Source of the DNA: Planctomycetota bacterium
GTDB lineage: Bacteria > Planctomycetota > Brocadiia > SM23-32 > JAKLEA01
Length of the DNA: 64,000 nucleotides
NCBI GenBank assembly: GCA_022711755.1
Contig: JAKLEA010000026.1
Location: 1-64,000 of the forward strand
Direction: 5' to 3'
The notes under the pieces are model-generated. The model was not told where the DNA came from. It saw nothing but the letters and a program-made list of their open reading frames with translations, and did not search any database. This document shows, piece by piece, positions 8,301 to 16,490 of this stretch. Each line of letters begins with the position of its first letter. Position 1 is the first letter of the stretch. The translations under genes and the position numbers were made by a program.

Positions 8301-9033
8301 TGACCGCGTGAAGGTCTACCTGACAAAGGAAAGGGCCGATGAGCTTCTGCCGAAAATTCAGGCGAAACTGGCCGACCCCACGCCCATCCGTCGCATAGTC
8401 AGCATCGGCGCGACGGTCGCCGGCGAAATGAAGACCCGCGCATGGCTGGCGCTGGTCTTCTCATGGATCGTCATCATCGCCTACGTCGCTTTCCGATTCC
8501 ACGGGTTCAGCTACGGCGTGACGGGCGTAATCGCGCTGGTGCATGACGTTCTCACCACTCTGGCTGCCATCTCGTTGGCCTCGCTTGCCGGCGGATTGTT
8601 CGGCGACATGAAGATCGGCCTCACGGTCATCGCCTCCTTCCTGACGCTGATCGGTTACTCCATCAACGATACGATCGTGATCTACGACCGTATCCGCGAG
8701 AATCTCGGCGGCGTACGGGGCAGAAAACTTGACGCCAAACTGGTTGACGACTCGCTCAATCAGACCCTGGCGCGCACAATCATGACCTCGATGACGACCT
8801 TCCTTGTGATGCTGACTCTCTACTTCTTCGGCGGCTCAACTCTCCGTACGATGAACTTCGCGCTGCTGTTCGGCATCATTACGGGAAGCTATTCCAGCCT
8901 CTTCATCGCCGCGCAGTTGCTCGTTGACTGGGAATACGTCGCGAAAGTCATCTCGATAATCTTCAAGACCCTGACGGTTCCCTTCTGGGGCCCCGGCTGG
9001 CTGCTCAACAGGGGCAAGTCAACCGCCAAATAG
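5359..9033 (+). CDS. secDF: Fused protein translocase SecDF with an expanded SecF periplasmic domain
   Basis: A 1,224-aa fusion of SecD and SecF, the proton-driven membrane subunits that pull exported proteins through SecYEG. SecD shows TM1 after MHSNRPMWIF, the GLDIAGGAELVYRL motif, and the membrane block ending GMAVDANVLIYERIREE. SecF starts with its TM1 and DIDFTGGALVHVR near 7020, and its membrane block (from about 8434) contains GYSINDTIVIYDRIREN. Between them lie roughly 460 residues, several times a normal SecF periplasmic domain, with at least two similar subdomains and an Ala/Pro linker near 8100-8160. I chose ATG 5359, which has GTGGAG 8 nt upstream; the frame extends to a TTG at 5323. 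Confidence 0.93.
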   Translation: MHSNRPMWIFTLVLAIFAAFAAYPPRDVVKRVERVRLSADGKTVMSEKPELIRENPMPFPFATPHVEYRDMNPQADGTIIADRYTIIPARIRTGLDIAGGAELVYRLKAGDTNVAALTRDTIDTLRRRIDPSGTKEYRIQEQGYGRILIQVPRATQTDVNTLKAKLERLGKLEFKICATSDRSVDRAQAQLYDDAAKGLPTPGYVRMDVYDPFERRAPGQQLVPGRDWLLVSAGEAPITGRDLASVQPSYDNQGRPAIGFQLKQRAAAKFGTLTETFQNKPLAIILDNTLRSAPTIRSRITSSGIIEGSFTQEEIRETIAVLRAGSLPVDLELEMESTVGPSLGGDSVRKGIMASVTGAILVLALMAGYYYYMGVVANVALMLNLLFLLGAMCLMRSTLTLPGIAGIALTLGMAVDANVLIYERIREECNRSRQLKLALKNGYDRAFLTIFDSNITTLLTAIVLYMVGTGPVRGFAITLGVGIVISMFTALVVTRMILEWLMGRGVIQEFKMRSLFSKPNFPFVAMRKYAYAGSAAFVILGLVVHFARGKDAYDIDFTGGALVHVRMAKPTPADEVRAAMRTKGYEFFEVQSERTRETAATAGENPSEFAIRVRDIGPEKENEKIRADIEAALKSAGLFKSLDLDPATKTLRIELAREIPKNEFYDLLTGAEAADFSSEEIAVIRGDATKKTNDFEIRHDRSQESIDDAAQIMRLVRAVESSLPLEKIKVALKSSEPVQPLRQSEERQAANAPAIFTVEIESDKPVTPLMLEAVLRKAGITKFSIRERQTTVLPDKGRFYDLSAVEAVARDARDKLQGEMELPKIASAGNSFSVSLTEPLNEDEFLQRLGDGLPAHSVVIPVGHPSSIYTVRMNELGPGKRQDKVRDDIIQAFQGNLYQEKIEATLISAAEADKPATPAQPAVEDAAAAAAAVEAVPEDENARWLTFSTAVSGSRINELFEEVKLKQATELKQHLLEEATYDRVKVYLTKERADELLPKIQAKLADPTPIRRIVSIGATVAGEMKTRAWLALVFSWIVIIAYVAFRFHGFSYGVTGVIALVHDVLTTLAAISLASLAGGLFGDMKIGLTVIASFLTLIGYSINDTIVIYDRIRENLGGVRGRKLDAKLVDDSLNQTLARTIMTSMTTFLVMLTLYFFGGSTLRTMNFALLFGIITGSYSSLFIAAQLLVDWEYVAKVISIIFKTLTVPFWGPGWLLNRGKSTAK

Positions 9034-9059
9034 GACATTTCTTCAACAGAATCGCACGT

Positions 9060-9088
9060 CATGGGGCGCGGCATAAACGCGCCCCATG
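9060..9088 (+). terminator. Strong hairpin terminator after secDF
   Basis: CATGGGGCGCG (9060-9070) pairs perfectly with CGCGCCCCATG (9078-9088) around a 7-nt loop, 27 nt after the secDF stop. The 11-bp stem is very stable; the following ATCATTCCTTT is only moderately T-rich. The sulfatase gene begins 41 nt later. Confidence 0.6.
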
Positions 9089-9129
9089 ATCATTCCTTTC
9101 TGAAGGCGCGCCTACGGAGGCGAATACAG

Positions 9130-10554
9130 ATGCCGCGTCCGAACCTGCTGTTCTTCATCAGCGACCAGCAACGCTCGGATACGCTCTCGCCGGACAGCCC
9201 ATGCATCACGCCGAACTTTGACCGCCTTGCCGCGCGCGGCGTCCGGTTCAATCGCTGCTATGCCCCGAATCCGATCTGCTCCCCCACGCGGGCAAGCATT
9301 ATGACCGGCGTCCTGCCACACACGCACGGCATGGTTGACTGCACACATACCGTGGCCCCCTACCGCGCCGAATTCAACGCGAAACTGCCCGTCTTCCCCC
9401 GCCGGCTCAAGGATTCCGGCTACAGAACAGCCTACTTCGGCAAGTGGCACATAGAACGCTCCGAGCGCCTGGAAAACTTCGGCTTCGATGTCTACGACGT
9501 CGGCCACGATTCTCTTGCCGAATATCGCCGCTCTCATGGCTTCGGAGATCGGAAAGAAAAGCTCCTGCGCAGTTGTTCAGTGAAGCAGAAAGGCTATCGC
9601 GATTTCCTCCTATGCGGCGTGACCAGCGAGCCGGAGGAAGCGACCGGCGAGTATCATTGGACCTCCCGCGCCATCGAATTCCTGAAACAGAATTGTGATT
9701 CTGACCGCCCCTGGGCGGTCTTCATAGGAACCGAAGGCCCTCACGATCCATATGTCGTGCCCGAAGAATTTTTTGGAATGTACGATCCGGCGGCCATTCC
9801 ACGCCCGGCCAGCTTCGATGACGACCTTTCAGACAGACCGGCGATCTATCGCCGAATCCGCCGCGTCTGGGATCAGCTTGACTGGCCGCAATTCGCCGAG
9901 GCGACCGCCTGCTACTATGCCTTCTGCACTTTGATTGACCGCCAGGTCGGACGCCTTCTGGATGTCGTACGGAGCATCGGTCAGGAGGACGAAACTCTCG
10001 TCGTCTGCACGGCCGACCACGGCGACTACATGGGCGCGCACCGCCTGATGCTCAAGGGCATCCCCGCGTTCGAGGAAGCGTATCGCGCCCCTCTCATCAT
10101 CGTCGGCCCCGGCGCGCAGCGGGGGGAAGTCCGCTCCGAAATCGTCAGTTCCATGGACCTCGCGCCGACAATCATCGAAATGCTCCTCGGCGAGGAATTC
10201 CCCTGTCAGGCCCGTTCTCTAAGACCCCTGCTTGAAGGCAATGCGGCAGGTTGGCGCTCCGAAGCGTTTGCGGAATGCCACGGACAGCGATTTTTCTACA
10301 CCCAGCGCATCCTCTGGCGGGAACGGTGGAAGTACGTCTTCAACGGTTTTGATGAGGACGAGCTTTACGATCTTGAAAGCGATCCCTGCGAGATGCGCAA
10401 CCTGATCGGCGATCAGTCATGCCGCTCAGTCGCGGAAGAGATGGCGGCAGGCATGTGGGATATCATCAGGCGAACTGATGACTTCAACATGAGCAAGGCT
10501 CAATACGGCATGTTCCGCTTCGCCCCCGTCGGTCCTGAATGGAACACCGCATAA
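9130..10554 (+). CDS. Sulfatase (cysteine-type), cytoplasmic or leaderless form
   Basis: A 474-aa alkaline-phosphatase-superfamily sulfatase. The catalytic motif CSPTRAS places Cys50 for conversion to formylglycine; metal-site motifs include an N-terminal ISDQQRSD, FGKWHIE and CTADHGDYMG. No signal peptide is visible from the chosen start. ATG 9130 is preceded by ACGGAGGCGAATACAG; the frame runs back to 9061 through the upstream terminator hairpin, so the longer form is unlikely. It sits 48 nt upstream of a second sulfatase. The substrate is probably a sulfated glycan. No formylglycine-generating enzyme is encoded in the window. Confidence 0.92.
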   Translation: MPRPNLLFFISDQQRSDTLSPDSPCITPNFDRLAARGVRFNRCYAPNPICSPTRASIMTGVLPHTHGMVDCTHTVAPYRAEFNAKLPVFPRRLKDSGYRTAYFGKWHIERSERLENFGFDVYDVGHDSLAEYRRSHGFGDRKEKLLRSCSVKQKGYRDFLLCGVTSEPEEATGEYHWTSRAIEFLKQNCDSDRPWAVFIGTEGPHDPYVVPEEFFGMYDPAAIPRPASFDDDLSDRPAIYRRIRRVWDQLDWPQFAEATACYYAFCTLIDRQVGRLLDVVRSIGQEDETLVVCTADHGDYMGAHRLMLKGIPAFEEAYRAPLIIVGPGAQRGEVRSEIVSSMDLAPTIIEMLLGEEFPCQARSLRPLLEGNAAGWRSEAFAECHGQRFFYTQRILWRERWKYVFNGFDEDELYDLESDPCEMRNLIGDQSCRSVAEEMAAGMWDIIRRTDDFNMSKAQYGMFRFAPVGPEWNTA

Positions 10555-10602
10555 CCGTAGCGCACACCTCATTTCACCAAACATTCCGGGGAGATCAATG
10601 AT

Positions 10603-12069
10603 ATGAACAGGCGCGATTTTCTACGCAACGCCCTTGCCGGCGCAGCATCTCTGTCCATCCCCTCCGCATTCGCCGCAGCCCAGGAGCACAAACCAACCAA
10701 CATTGTCTTCATCCTCGCTGATGACCTGGGATGGCGCGACCTGGGTTGCTTCGGCAGTTCATTCTATGAAACGCCAAATCTCGACCGGCTGGCATCGGAA
10801 GGAATGCGGTTCACGAACGCGTATGCTGCATGCCCCGTATGCAGCCCGACCCGGGCAAGCATAATGGCAGGCAAATATCCCGCGCGCATGAAGACGACCG
10901 ACTATTTCGGCGCGCCGCAGCCTGAAGCTGCGATGACACACAAGCGCTTCGCGAATATGCCCCTCCTGCCGGCGCCATACCTTAACCGCCTTCCGCTTGA
11001 GGAAATCACCATTGCCGAGGCATTAAAAAATGCAGGTTACTCGACTTTCTTTGCCGGAAAATGGCATCTTGGCGGAGAGGGCTATTATCCCGAAGAGCAA
11101 GGTTTTGACATTAACAAGGGCGGGTACCAGGGCGGCGGCCTCGTCAGCTATTTCTCCCCCTACAAAAACCCGAAGCTGGAGGACGGCCCCGTCGGCGAGC
11201 ATCTGCCGGCCCGCCTTGCCGCCGAATCGGTGAAATTTCTGAAGCAGAATGGAAATCGCCCGTTCCTGCTTTATCTTTCCTTCCATTCTGTCCACATCCC
11301 ACTTCAGGGCCGAAAAGACCTGGTCGAAAAATACGTTCGCAAAAATCAGGGAATCAAACATGACGGCCCCCTGACGCTCCCCGAAGGCAAGAGCGAGACC
11401 CGGCAGGTGCAGGACCACGCGGTCTACGCCGCCATGGTCGAAGCCATGGACAGCGCCATAGGCGACGTGCTGAAGGCGCTGGATGGGCTTGGCCTTGCCG
11501 GAAACACAGCCGTCTTCTTCATGTCCGACAACGGCGGCTTGTCCACCGCCGAAGGATCCCCGACCAGCAACATCCCTCTCAGGGCCGGCAAAGGCTGGCT
11601 TTACGAAGGCGGAATACGCGAGCCTATGATCGTGCGATGGCCGGATGTGGCAAAACCTGGAACCGTATGCGACTCCAGCGTGATCAGCACGGACTTTTAT
11701 CCTACCGTCCTGGACATCGCCGGTCTGTCGCAGATGCCGCAACAGCACATGGATGGGATAAGTTTCGCCCCGCTCCTGAAGGGGGGCAAAATCCCCGACA
11801 GAGGGCCGATATTCTGGCACTACCCCCATTACGGCAACCAGGGCGGCGCGCCAGGCGGAGCAGTCCGCGACGGCGACTGGAAACTCATCGAATGGTATGA
11901 GGACGGACGCCTTGAACTCTTCAATCTGAGGTCGGACGTTGGAGAGAAGGAAAATCTCGCCTCCCGAATGCCGGACAAGGCACAGGAAATGCGTCAGAAG
12001 CTGAGAGTCTGGCGCGAAAACGTCGGGGCCGTCATGCCAACACCTAACCCGAACGCCGCCCGGAAATAG
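10603..12069 (+). CDS. Secreted sulfatase with Tat signal (arylsulfatase A-like)
   Basis: A 488-aa sulfatase. It starts MNRRDFLRNALAGAASL, a twin-arginine signal with an Ala-rich cleavage region near residue 26, so it should be exported folded. Metal-binding ADDLGWRD follows, then CSPTRAS with Cys80 as the formylglycine precursor, GKWHLGG, and FMSDNGG. It differs clearly from the upstream sulfatase, so the pair is not a recent duplication. It follows after 48 nt and is probably co-transcribed. Function: hydrolysis of sulfate esters, likely on polysaccharides, in the periplasm or outside. Confidence 0.93.
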   Translation: MNRRDFLRNALAGAASLSIPSAFAAAQEHKPTNIVFILADDLGWRDLGCFGSSFYETPNLDRLASEGMRFTNAYAACPVCSPTRASIMAGKYPARMKTTDYFGAPQPEAAMTHKRFANMPLLPAPYLNRLPLEEITIAEALKNAGYSTFFAGKWHLGGEGYYPEEQGFDINKGGYQGGGLVSYFSPYKNPKLEDGPVGEHLPARLAAESVKFLKQNGNRPFLLYLSFHSVHIPLQGRKDLVEKYVRKNQGIKHDGPLTLPEGKSETRQVQDHAVYAAMVEAMDSAIGDVLKALDGLGLAGNTAVFFMSDNGGLSTAEGSPTSNIPLRAGKGWLYEGGIREPMIVRWPDVAKPGTVCDSSVISTDFYPTVLDIAGLSQMPQQHMDGISFAPLLKGGKIPDRGPIFWHYPHYGNQGGAPGGAVRDGDWKLIEWYEDGRLELFNLRSDVGEKENLASRMPDKAQEMRQKLRVWRENVGAVMPTPNPNAARK

Positions 12070-12159
12070 ACGCGGCAAACGCCGACAATTCCCGGCACAT
12101 GGTCACTGATTGGATCATATAGAACTCGGGCGCGCCGGCAATGCTTAATCAAACGCGTC

Positions 12160-12189
12160 TTGACATTTTCTAAAACTGCTGGATACAAT
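12160..12189 (+). promoter_or_regulatory. Promoter upstream of topA
   Basis: A perfect TTGACA (12160-12165), an 18-bp spacer and TACAAT (12184-12189): one of the best sigma70-like matches in the window. The predicted start near 12196 would give a leader of about 130 nt before the topA GTG. A 36-codon frame (12213-12323) inside the leader ends 3 nt before topA; it has no clear ribosome site and I do not call it a gene. Confidence 0.6.
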
Positions 12190-12225
12190 CCCGCATCGTC
12201 TGAATCATTAATATGTTTGTCCATG

Positions 12226-12254
12226 CCCGCGTCTTTCAGCGGGTCTTTTTGTTT
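12226..12254 (+). terminator. Hairpin with T-tract inside the topA leader
   Basis: CCCGC (12226-12230) pairs with GCGGG (12239-12243), followed by TCTTTTTGTTT. It lies downstream of the predicted promoter, so it is either an attenuator in the topA leader or the terminator of the sulfatase operon reading in from upstream. The 5-bp stem is short. Confidence 0.45.
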
Positions 12255-12326
12255 GGTCCGCATGATTTTCGGCGGACTGCCTCAGCACCGGTAGCGTCAG
12301 GGGCTGAGCCTCAACGGAGATGAATC

Positions 12327-15023
12327 GTGGCCAAGTCGCTTCTCATAGTCGAGTCTCCAACCAAGGTAAAAACCATATCCCGTTACTTGGGCGAGAATTT
12401 CATCGTCCGGGCGACGATGGGGCACGTGCGCGACCTGCCGGAAAAGACGTTCGGCGTGGACATTGTGCGCGATTTCAAGCCCGAATATCGCATCCTGACC
12501 GGGCGCGGCAAGGTCATAAAAGCCCTGAAAAAGGACATGGAAGGGGTGGACATCGTCTACCTGGCCACCGACCCCGACCGCGAGGGGGAAGCCATCGCCT
12601 GGCACGTCGCCGAAGCCCTGAAACTGTCCGAGAAGCGCACCCACCGCATCACCTTCAACGAAATTACCCGGCAGGCCATCACGGAATCTCTGAAACACCC
12701 GGGCTTGATTGACTCCAACCTGGTGAATGCCCAACAGGCCCGCCGCATTCTTGACCGCATCGTGGGCTACGAACTAAGCCCCCTGCTCTCCCGCAAAGTC
12801 GTTCGCGGACTGAGCGCCGGGCGCGTCCAGTCCGTCGCCGTACGCCTTATTGCAGAACGTGAGCGGGAAATCCAGGCGTTCAAACCGGAGGAGTACTGGG
12901 AGATTGAGTGCCGCGTGAAGCCTTCAGGGGCTGAAAATGAAGCCTTTATCGCCTCCATCTGGGGCAAAAATGGGCAGGAAATCAGCATCCAAAGCGAGGA
13001 ACACGCAAATCAGATCGTCACAGAACTCAATTCCTCCTCTTTAAAGGTATCGAGCTTCCAGGAAAAAGAATCCCGGATCGCCCCCTACCCGCCCTTCAAC
13101 ACCAGCAGCATGCAGCAGGGAGCATCCACTCAACTGCGCTTCAGCGCCAGCAAGACCATGCGGATCGCTCAGCAGCTCTATGAAGGTGTTGAGCTAGGTC
13201 CTGAAGGCCCCACCGGACTGATAACCTACATGCGAACCGACTCCTTCCGCATCGCCGATCAGGCGCTCGGAGCCGTCAGGGACTACATCAACCAGCAATA
13301 CGGCGGCCAGTACCTCCCCGAGAAAGCCCGTGAATATAAGTCCCCGAAAGCGGCCCAAGCCGCGCACGAAGCCATCCGCCCTGCCGATGTAAATCTCTCG
13401 CCGGACGGCATAAAATCCTTCCTTTCACCCGATCAGTTGAAGCTCTATCGCCTGATCTGGACACGCTTCGTGGCCAGCCAGATGGAATCCGCCCGATACT
13501 GGGTGCGTTCTGCCGAAATCGAAGCCGGGGCGTGCAATCTCCGCGCGCGCGGCCGCAGGCTCATCTTCGACGGTCATATTCGCCTGACGGGAAGGGACGA
13601 AGACAAGGAAAAGGACGAGCAGGAGTTGCCGAAGCTCGACGTCGGCGCTCAACTTGACCTTCTGGACGTCGAACCAAGCCGCCATTTCACGCAACCTCCC
13701 TCCCGCTACACGGAGGCCAGTTTAGTCAAATCCCTGGAGCGTGAGGGAATCGGTCGTCCCAGCACCTACGCGACCATCATCTCGACAATTCAGCAGAGAA
13801 ATTACGTCCGCCAGGTGAAGCGCAAATTCCACGCCACCGACCTCGGTCTGGCAGTCACGGATCAGCTCGTAAAGCACTTCCCCCGCGAAATTGAGGTCGG
13901 CTTCACGGCAACGATGGAGGAAAGACTGGACGACATCGAAACCGGCAAGGCTCAGTGGCTGGACGTGTTGCGGGAGTTCTACTCGCCGTTCAAAACCGAC
14001 CTTGAAGCCGCCAAGACCGAAATGCAACGCCCCCCCCTCCCGCCGGACGCCGGGGACAAAGCCGTCTGCGCCAAGTGCGGGAGCGCAATGGCAGTACGCT
14101 TCGATCCGCAGGGCAATATGTTCCTGGGCTGTTCCAATTACCCGACCTGCTCCAACATAGTTGATCTGAAGGTCCAGGAGGAGGAGCGTGTTGAGTCAGA
14201 GCATAAATGCCCGAAGTGCGGCGCGCCCCTGCTGATCAAGTCGAATCGGAGGGGTCGGAAATACTTCGCCTGCTCGGCCTATCCCGCTTGTAGCAACATC
14301 ATGGGCATTGACACGGATGGCAAGCCGGTCGAAATGCGACGTCCGGAAGAAACGGGCATCAACTGCGAGAAATGCGGGCGCCCGATGCTTATGCGAAAGG
14401 GCAAGCGCGGCGATTTCCTCGGCTGCTCCGGATACCCGAAGTGCCGGAACACCAAGCCGAAACCCGACCCAAATGCCCCCGAACAGGCAGAGGAAAAGCC
14501 GAATCCGAACGCTGCGGCTGAATCCGCGGACGGGGATGCGGAACGCCAGCGTTCATATGGCAAGTGCCCTGAATGCGGGGCGGCATTGTCCCTCCGCTGG
14601 GGGCCGCGCGGGCGCTTCCTGGGCTGCGTGAAGTATCCGGAGTGCAAGTATTCCAAATCCGCCAAAGGCGTCGCCTCAGCGCCGCAACCAGAAATGACGG
14701 ATCAGAAATGCGACAAATGCGGAAAGCCGATGGTCATTCGCTCCGGCAGGCATGGACGCTTCCTGGCCTGCACCGGCTTCCCCGGATGCCGCAACGCAAA
14801 GCCGGTCGAGAAAACCGGCTTGAAATGCCCGCAGGAAGGTTGCAGCGGAGAGATAGTCCCCCGACGCGGCAGAGGCGGCAAGACATTCTACGGCTGCAGC
14901 AATTATCCTGAATGTAAATACACGTCCAATTCCCTGCCGGGCGATAATGGAGCCGCAGAGGAGAAGCCCGAACATGGAGCGGACGAAGCCGGTCAGCAGG
15001 AGCAGGAGGGACAAGAATCCTAG
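12327..15023 (+). CDS. topA: DNA topoisomerase I with six C-terminal zinc ribbons
   Basis: An 898-aa type IA topoisomerase that relaxes negative supercoils. The TOPRIM domain begins LLIVESPTKVKTI and includes ATDPDREGEA; the catalytic tyrosine is Tyr301 in GLITYMRTDS. From about residue 581 to the end there are six CxxC-type zinc-ribbon repeats of the topoisomerase C-terminal family (starts near CAKCG, CPKCG, CEKCG, CPECG, CDKCG, CPQEGC), more than the three usual in Escherichia coli. The start is GTG 12327, with CGGAG 9 nt upstream. It converges on the radical SAM gene, leaving only 46 nt between the two stops. Confidence 0.97.
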   Translation: MAKSLLIVESPTKVKTISRYLGENFIVRATMGHVRDLPEKTFGVDIVRDFKPEYRILTGRGKVIKALKKDMEGVDIVYLATDPDREGEAIAWHVAEALKLSEKRTHRITFNEITRQAITESLKHPGLIDSNLVNAQQARRILDRIVGYELSPLLSRKVVRGLSAGRVQSVAVRLIAEREREIQAFKPEEYWEIECRVKPSGAENEAFIASIWGKNGQEISIQSEEHANQIVTELNSSSLKVSSFQEKESRIAPYPPFNTSSMQQGASTQLRFSASKTMRIAQQLYEGVELGPEGPTGLITYMRTDSFRIADQALGAVRDYINQQYGGQYLPEKAREYKSPKAAQAAHEAIRPADVNLSPDGIKSFLSPDQLKLYRLIWTRFVASQMESARYWVRSAEIEAGACNLRARGRRLIFDGHIRLTGRDEDKEKDEQELPKLDVGAQLDLLDVEPSRHFTQPPSRYTEASLVKSLEREGIGRPSTYATIISTIQQRNYVRQVKRKFHATDLGLAVTDQLVKHFPREIEVGFTATMEERLDDIETGKAQWLDVLREFYSPFKTDLEAAKTEMQRPPLPPDAGDKAVCAKCGSAMAVRFDPQGNMFLGCSNYPTCSNIVDLKVQEEERVESEHKCPKCGAPLLIKSNRRGRKYFACSAYPACSNIMGIDTDGKPVEMRRPEETGINCEKCGRPMLMRKGKRGDFLGCSGYPKCRNTKPKPDPNAPEQAEEKPNPNAAAESADGDAERQRSYGKCPECGAALSLRWGPRGRFLGCVKYPECKYSKSAKGVASAPQPEMTDQKCDKCGKPMVIRSGRHGRFLACTGFPGCRNAKPVEKTGLKCPQEGCSGEIVPRRGRGGKTFYGCSNYPECKYTSNSLPGDNGAAEEKPEHGADEAGQQEQEGQES

Positions 15024-15059
15024 GCGAGCGTTTTACCACCCCTCAGTAGTCCCGCCTAG
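15020..15059. terminator. Possible bidirectional terminator between topA and the radical SAM gene
   Basis: CTAGGCG (15020-15026) is the exact inverse of CGCCTAG (15053-15059), spanning the short gap between convergent genes, with a 26-nt loop containing TTTT. The long loop and lack of a downstream T-tract keep confidence low. Confidence 0.25.
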
Positions 15060-15069
15060 TTCTTCATAC

Positions 15070-16092
15070 TCAGCAGTACACCTCTGCGGGCCCGAGTATC
15101 TCCGGATAGAATTGTCTCAAGAACCTTCGTGTAAGAAAGCACAGTCCGCACTTGGACACGGCGGTTCGCGGGATTGCGAATCCGTGCATCTCCGCTGCCC
15201 AGCGCGCCAGCCCCAGCGGCCCCCCTTCGGACAAAATCCGCGTTATGAAATTGGCGTCTCTCAGCCCCCGCGATACCATTTCCGCCACCGGCGTCTCGTC
15301 CGCCCTGCCGAGTATCACCCCACAGTTGGTCTGCGCGTTGTCGTATGGATCAATGTGGATTTCCCATATTTGTTGCGAGTTGAATTCGGTCGCGCAATCC
15401 TGCCCCGAATGCTCAAGATGCCATCCGCGTCCGTTCGGAAGACTCTCCACGGGGTATTCGTCCATGTACCGGCTCAGGCGGTCAAACGCGCTGCCGACGA
15501 ACATCGAGGGATGCTTTCGCGCGTATTCGCGCAGCCTCGCCTCATCCCGCGTTATTTCCGGCAAGGCGCGAATCTCATCGTCCGACGCCCGGCTGCACGC
15601 CACATTCTGCTCCCCGAAAAATTCGAACGCGATCCGCCGCGCCCGGATAAAGCGCTCCGGCGGGACGTGTTCCTGATGGTAAGGATCGGCGCTGAAAAGC
15701 ATCCCTTGAATACCCATCGAGCGGAACAGCCCGAAGCGCTCCCGGCAGATTTCATCACTCACTGCGAACGAGCAGTTGCTCTCGATGAAATGCGGCTGGA
15801 CGCCCTTTTCGGCGGCTATTTCGAGGGCTTTGAGCAGTTGCGGCCAGTACATCATCGCCTCACCGCCAGCGATGTGTATGACGCGGCCAAGCTCATGCAG
15901 ATCGCCCAGATAGCGGACGCATTTCTCCGGGTCCATCACAACGTCCGGACGCGACGTGGAACACCCGAAGCAGCAATGCCGGCATGCGATTGTGCAGCGA
16001 TAGGTGAACAGAATCGCCGCGACGTAGAGTTGCGGATACGCGCGGCAGATGCCGATTTCTGCAATGAGCTTGTCAACCTTGTCGCGGGGCAT
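15070..16092 (-). CDS. Radical SAM enzyme, last gene of the lipoyl/ketosynthase operon
   Basis: A 340-aa protein with a radical SAM cluster motif Cys33-x3-Cys37-x2-Cys40 (YRCTIACRHC), an additional CFGCS just after it, and a GGE-type SAM-binding segment (HIAGGEAM). A short cysteine-containing tail (KCGLCFL) could be a reduced SPASM/twitch-like region. The enzyme should cleave S-adenosylmethionine reductively to start a radical reaction; substrate unknown. Its ATG is preceded by AAGGGATCTTCTG and lies 21 nt after the small membrane-protein gene, so it is likely the eighth gene of the operon starting at 22112. The cysteine pattern does not fit an anaerobic sulfatase-maturating enzyme. Confidence 0.85.
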   Translation of the reverse strand: MPRDKVDKLIAEIGICRAYPQLYVAAILFTYRCTIACRHCCFGCSTSRPDVVMDPEKCVRYLGDLHELGRVIHIAGGEAMMYWPQLLKALEIAAEKGVQPHFIESNCSFAVSDEICRERFGLFRSMGIQGMLFSADPYHQEHVPPERFIRARRIAFEFFGEQNVACSRASDDEIRALPEITRDEARLREYARKHPSMFVGSAFDRLSRYMDEYPVESLPNGRGWHLEHSGQDCATEFNSQQIWEIHIDPYDNAQTNCGVILGRADETPVAEMVSRGLRDANFITRILSEGGPLGLARWAAEMHGFAIPRTAVSKCGLCFLTRRFLRQFYPEILGPAEVYC

Positions 16093-16113
16093 CAGAAGAT
16101 CCCTTATGAAATG

Positions 16114-16455
16114 TTAGTCCAAAAAGAAAAGCACGATGGGAATGATGAAACCGAGTACGGCAATAACACCTGCACCGAGTAATACAGGTTGCCAGTAACG
16201 ACCAAGAGTTTCTCGATTGGCCATCCAGAAGAAAGCAAACAATCCGATTGCGCACGCGGCCTTCCCGGTAACAAACCCGCCAATGACGTAGGGATTTTCA
16301 GAGATGCGATAAAACTCAAAAGACCCGCGCGTAGGAGGGATCACAACTTTATTTAGCGCCAGATTGGCTCCAATTATAATACAGATTAAACAAGGCAGTA
16401 CCAGTCCGCAACCAATCTGCCGGGGGGACGGATCCTTTGAGTAATCCAATTCCAA
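16114..16455 (-). CDS. Small three-helix membrane protein
   Basis: A 113-aa protein with three probable membrane helices (about residues 15-35, 58-78 and 88-112). It starts at TTG 16455 with CCGGAG 11 nt upstream. I do not recognise the family. It lies 35 nt downstream of the E1 beta gene and 21 nt upstream of the radical SAM gene on the same strand, so it is probably part of the same transcript; it might anchor the pathway at the membrane or export a product. That role is inference from position only. Confidence 0.65.
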   Translation of the reverse strand: MELDYSKDPSPRQIGCGLVLPCLICIIIGANLALNKVVIPPTRGSFEFYRISENPYVIGGFVTGKAACAIGLFAFFWMANRETLGRYWQPVLLGAGVIAVLGFIIPIVLFFLD

Positions 16456-16490
16456 GTGGTTGAACTCCGGATGTTTGCGACACTTCCTGT

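Noticed and set aside
12213-12323. 36-codon leader ORF ahead of topA
   Set aside because: No ribosome site, and it runs through the hairpin with unremarkable composition; noted only in the promoter entry.
15070-16092. Radical SAM gene as a sulfatase-maturating enzyme for the two sulfatases
   Set aside because: The cysteine pattern after the CX3CX2C motif lacks the clusters expected of anSME, and the gene belongs to another operon.
14947-16182. 411-codon plus-strand frame across the end of topA and the radical SAM gene
   Set aside because: Overlaps topA's last zinc ribbon and reads antisense to the radical SAM motifs; no domain recognised.
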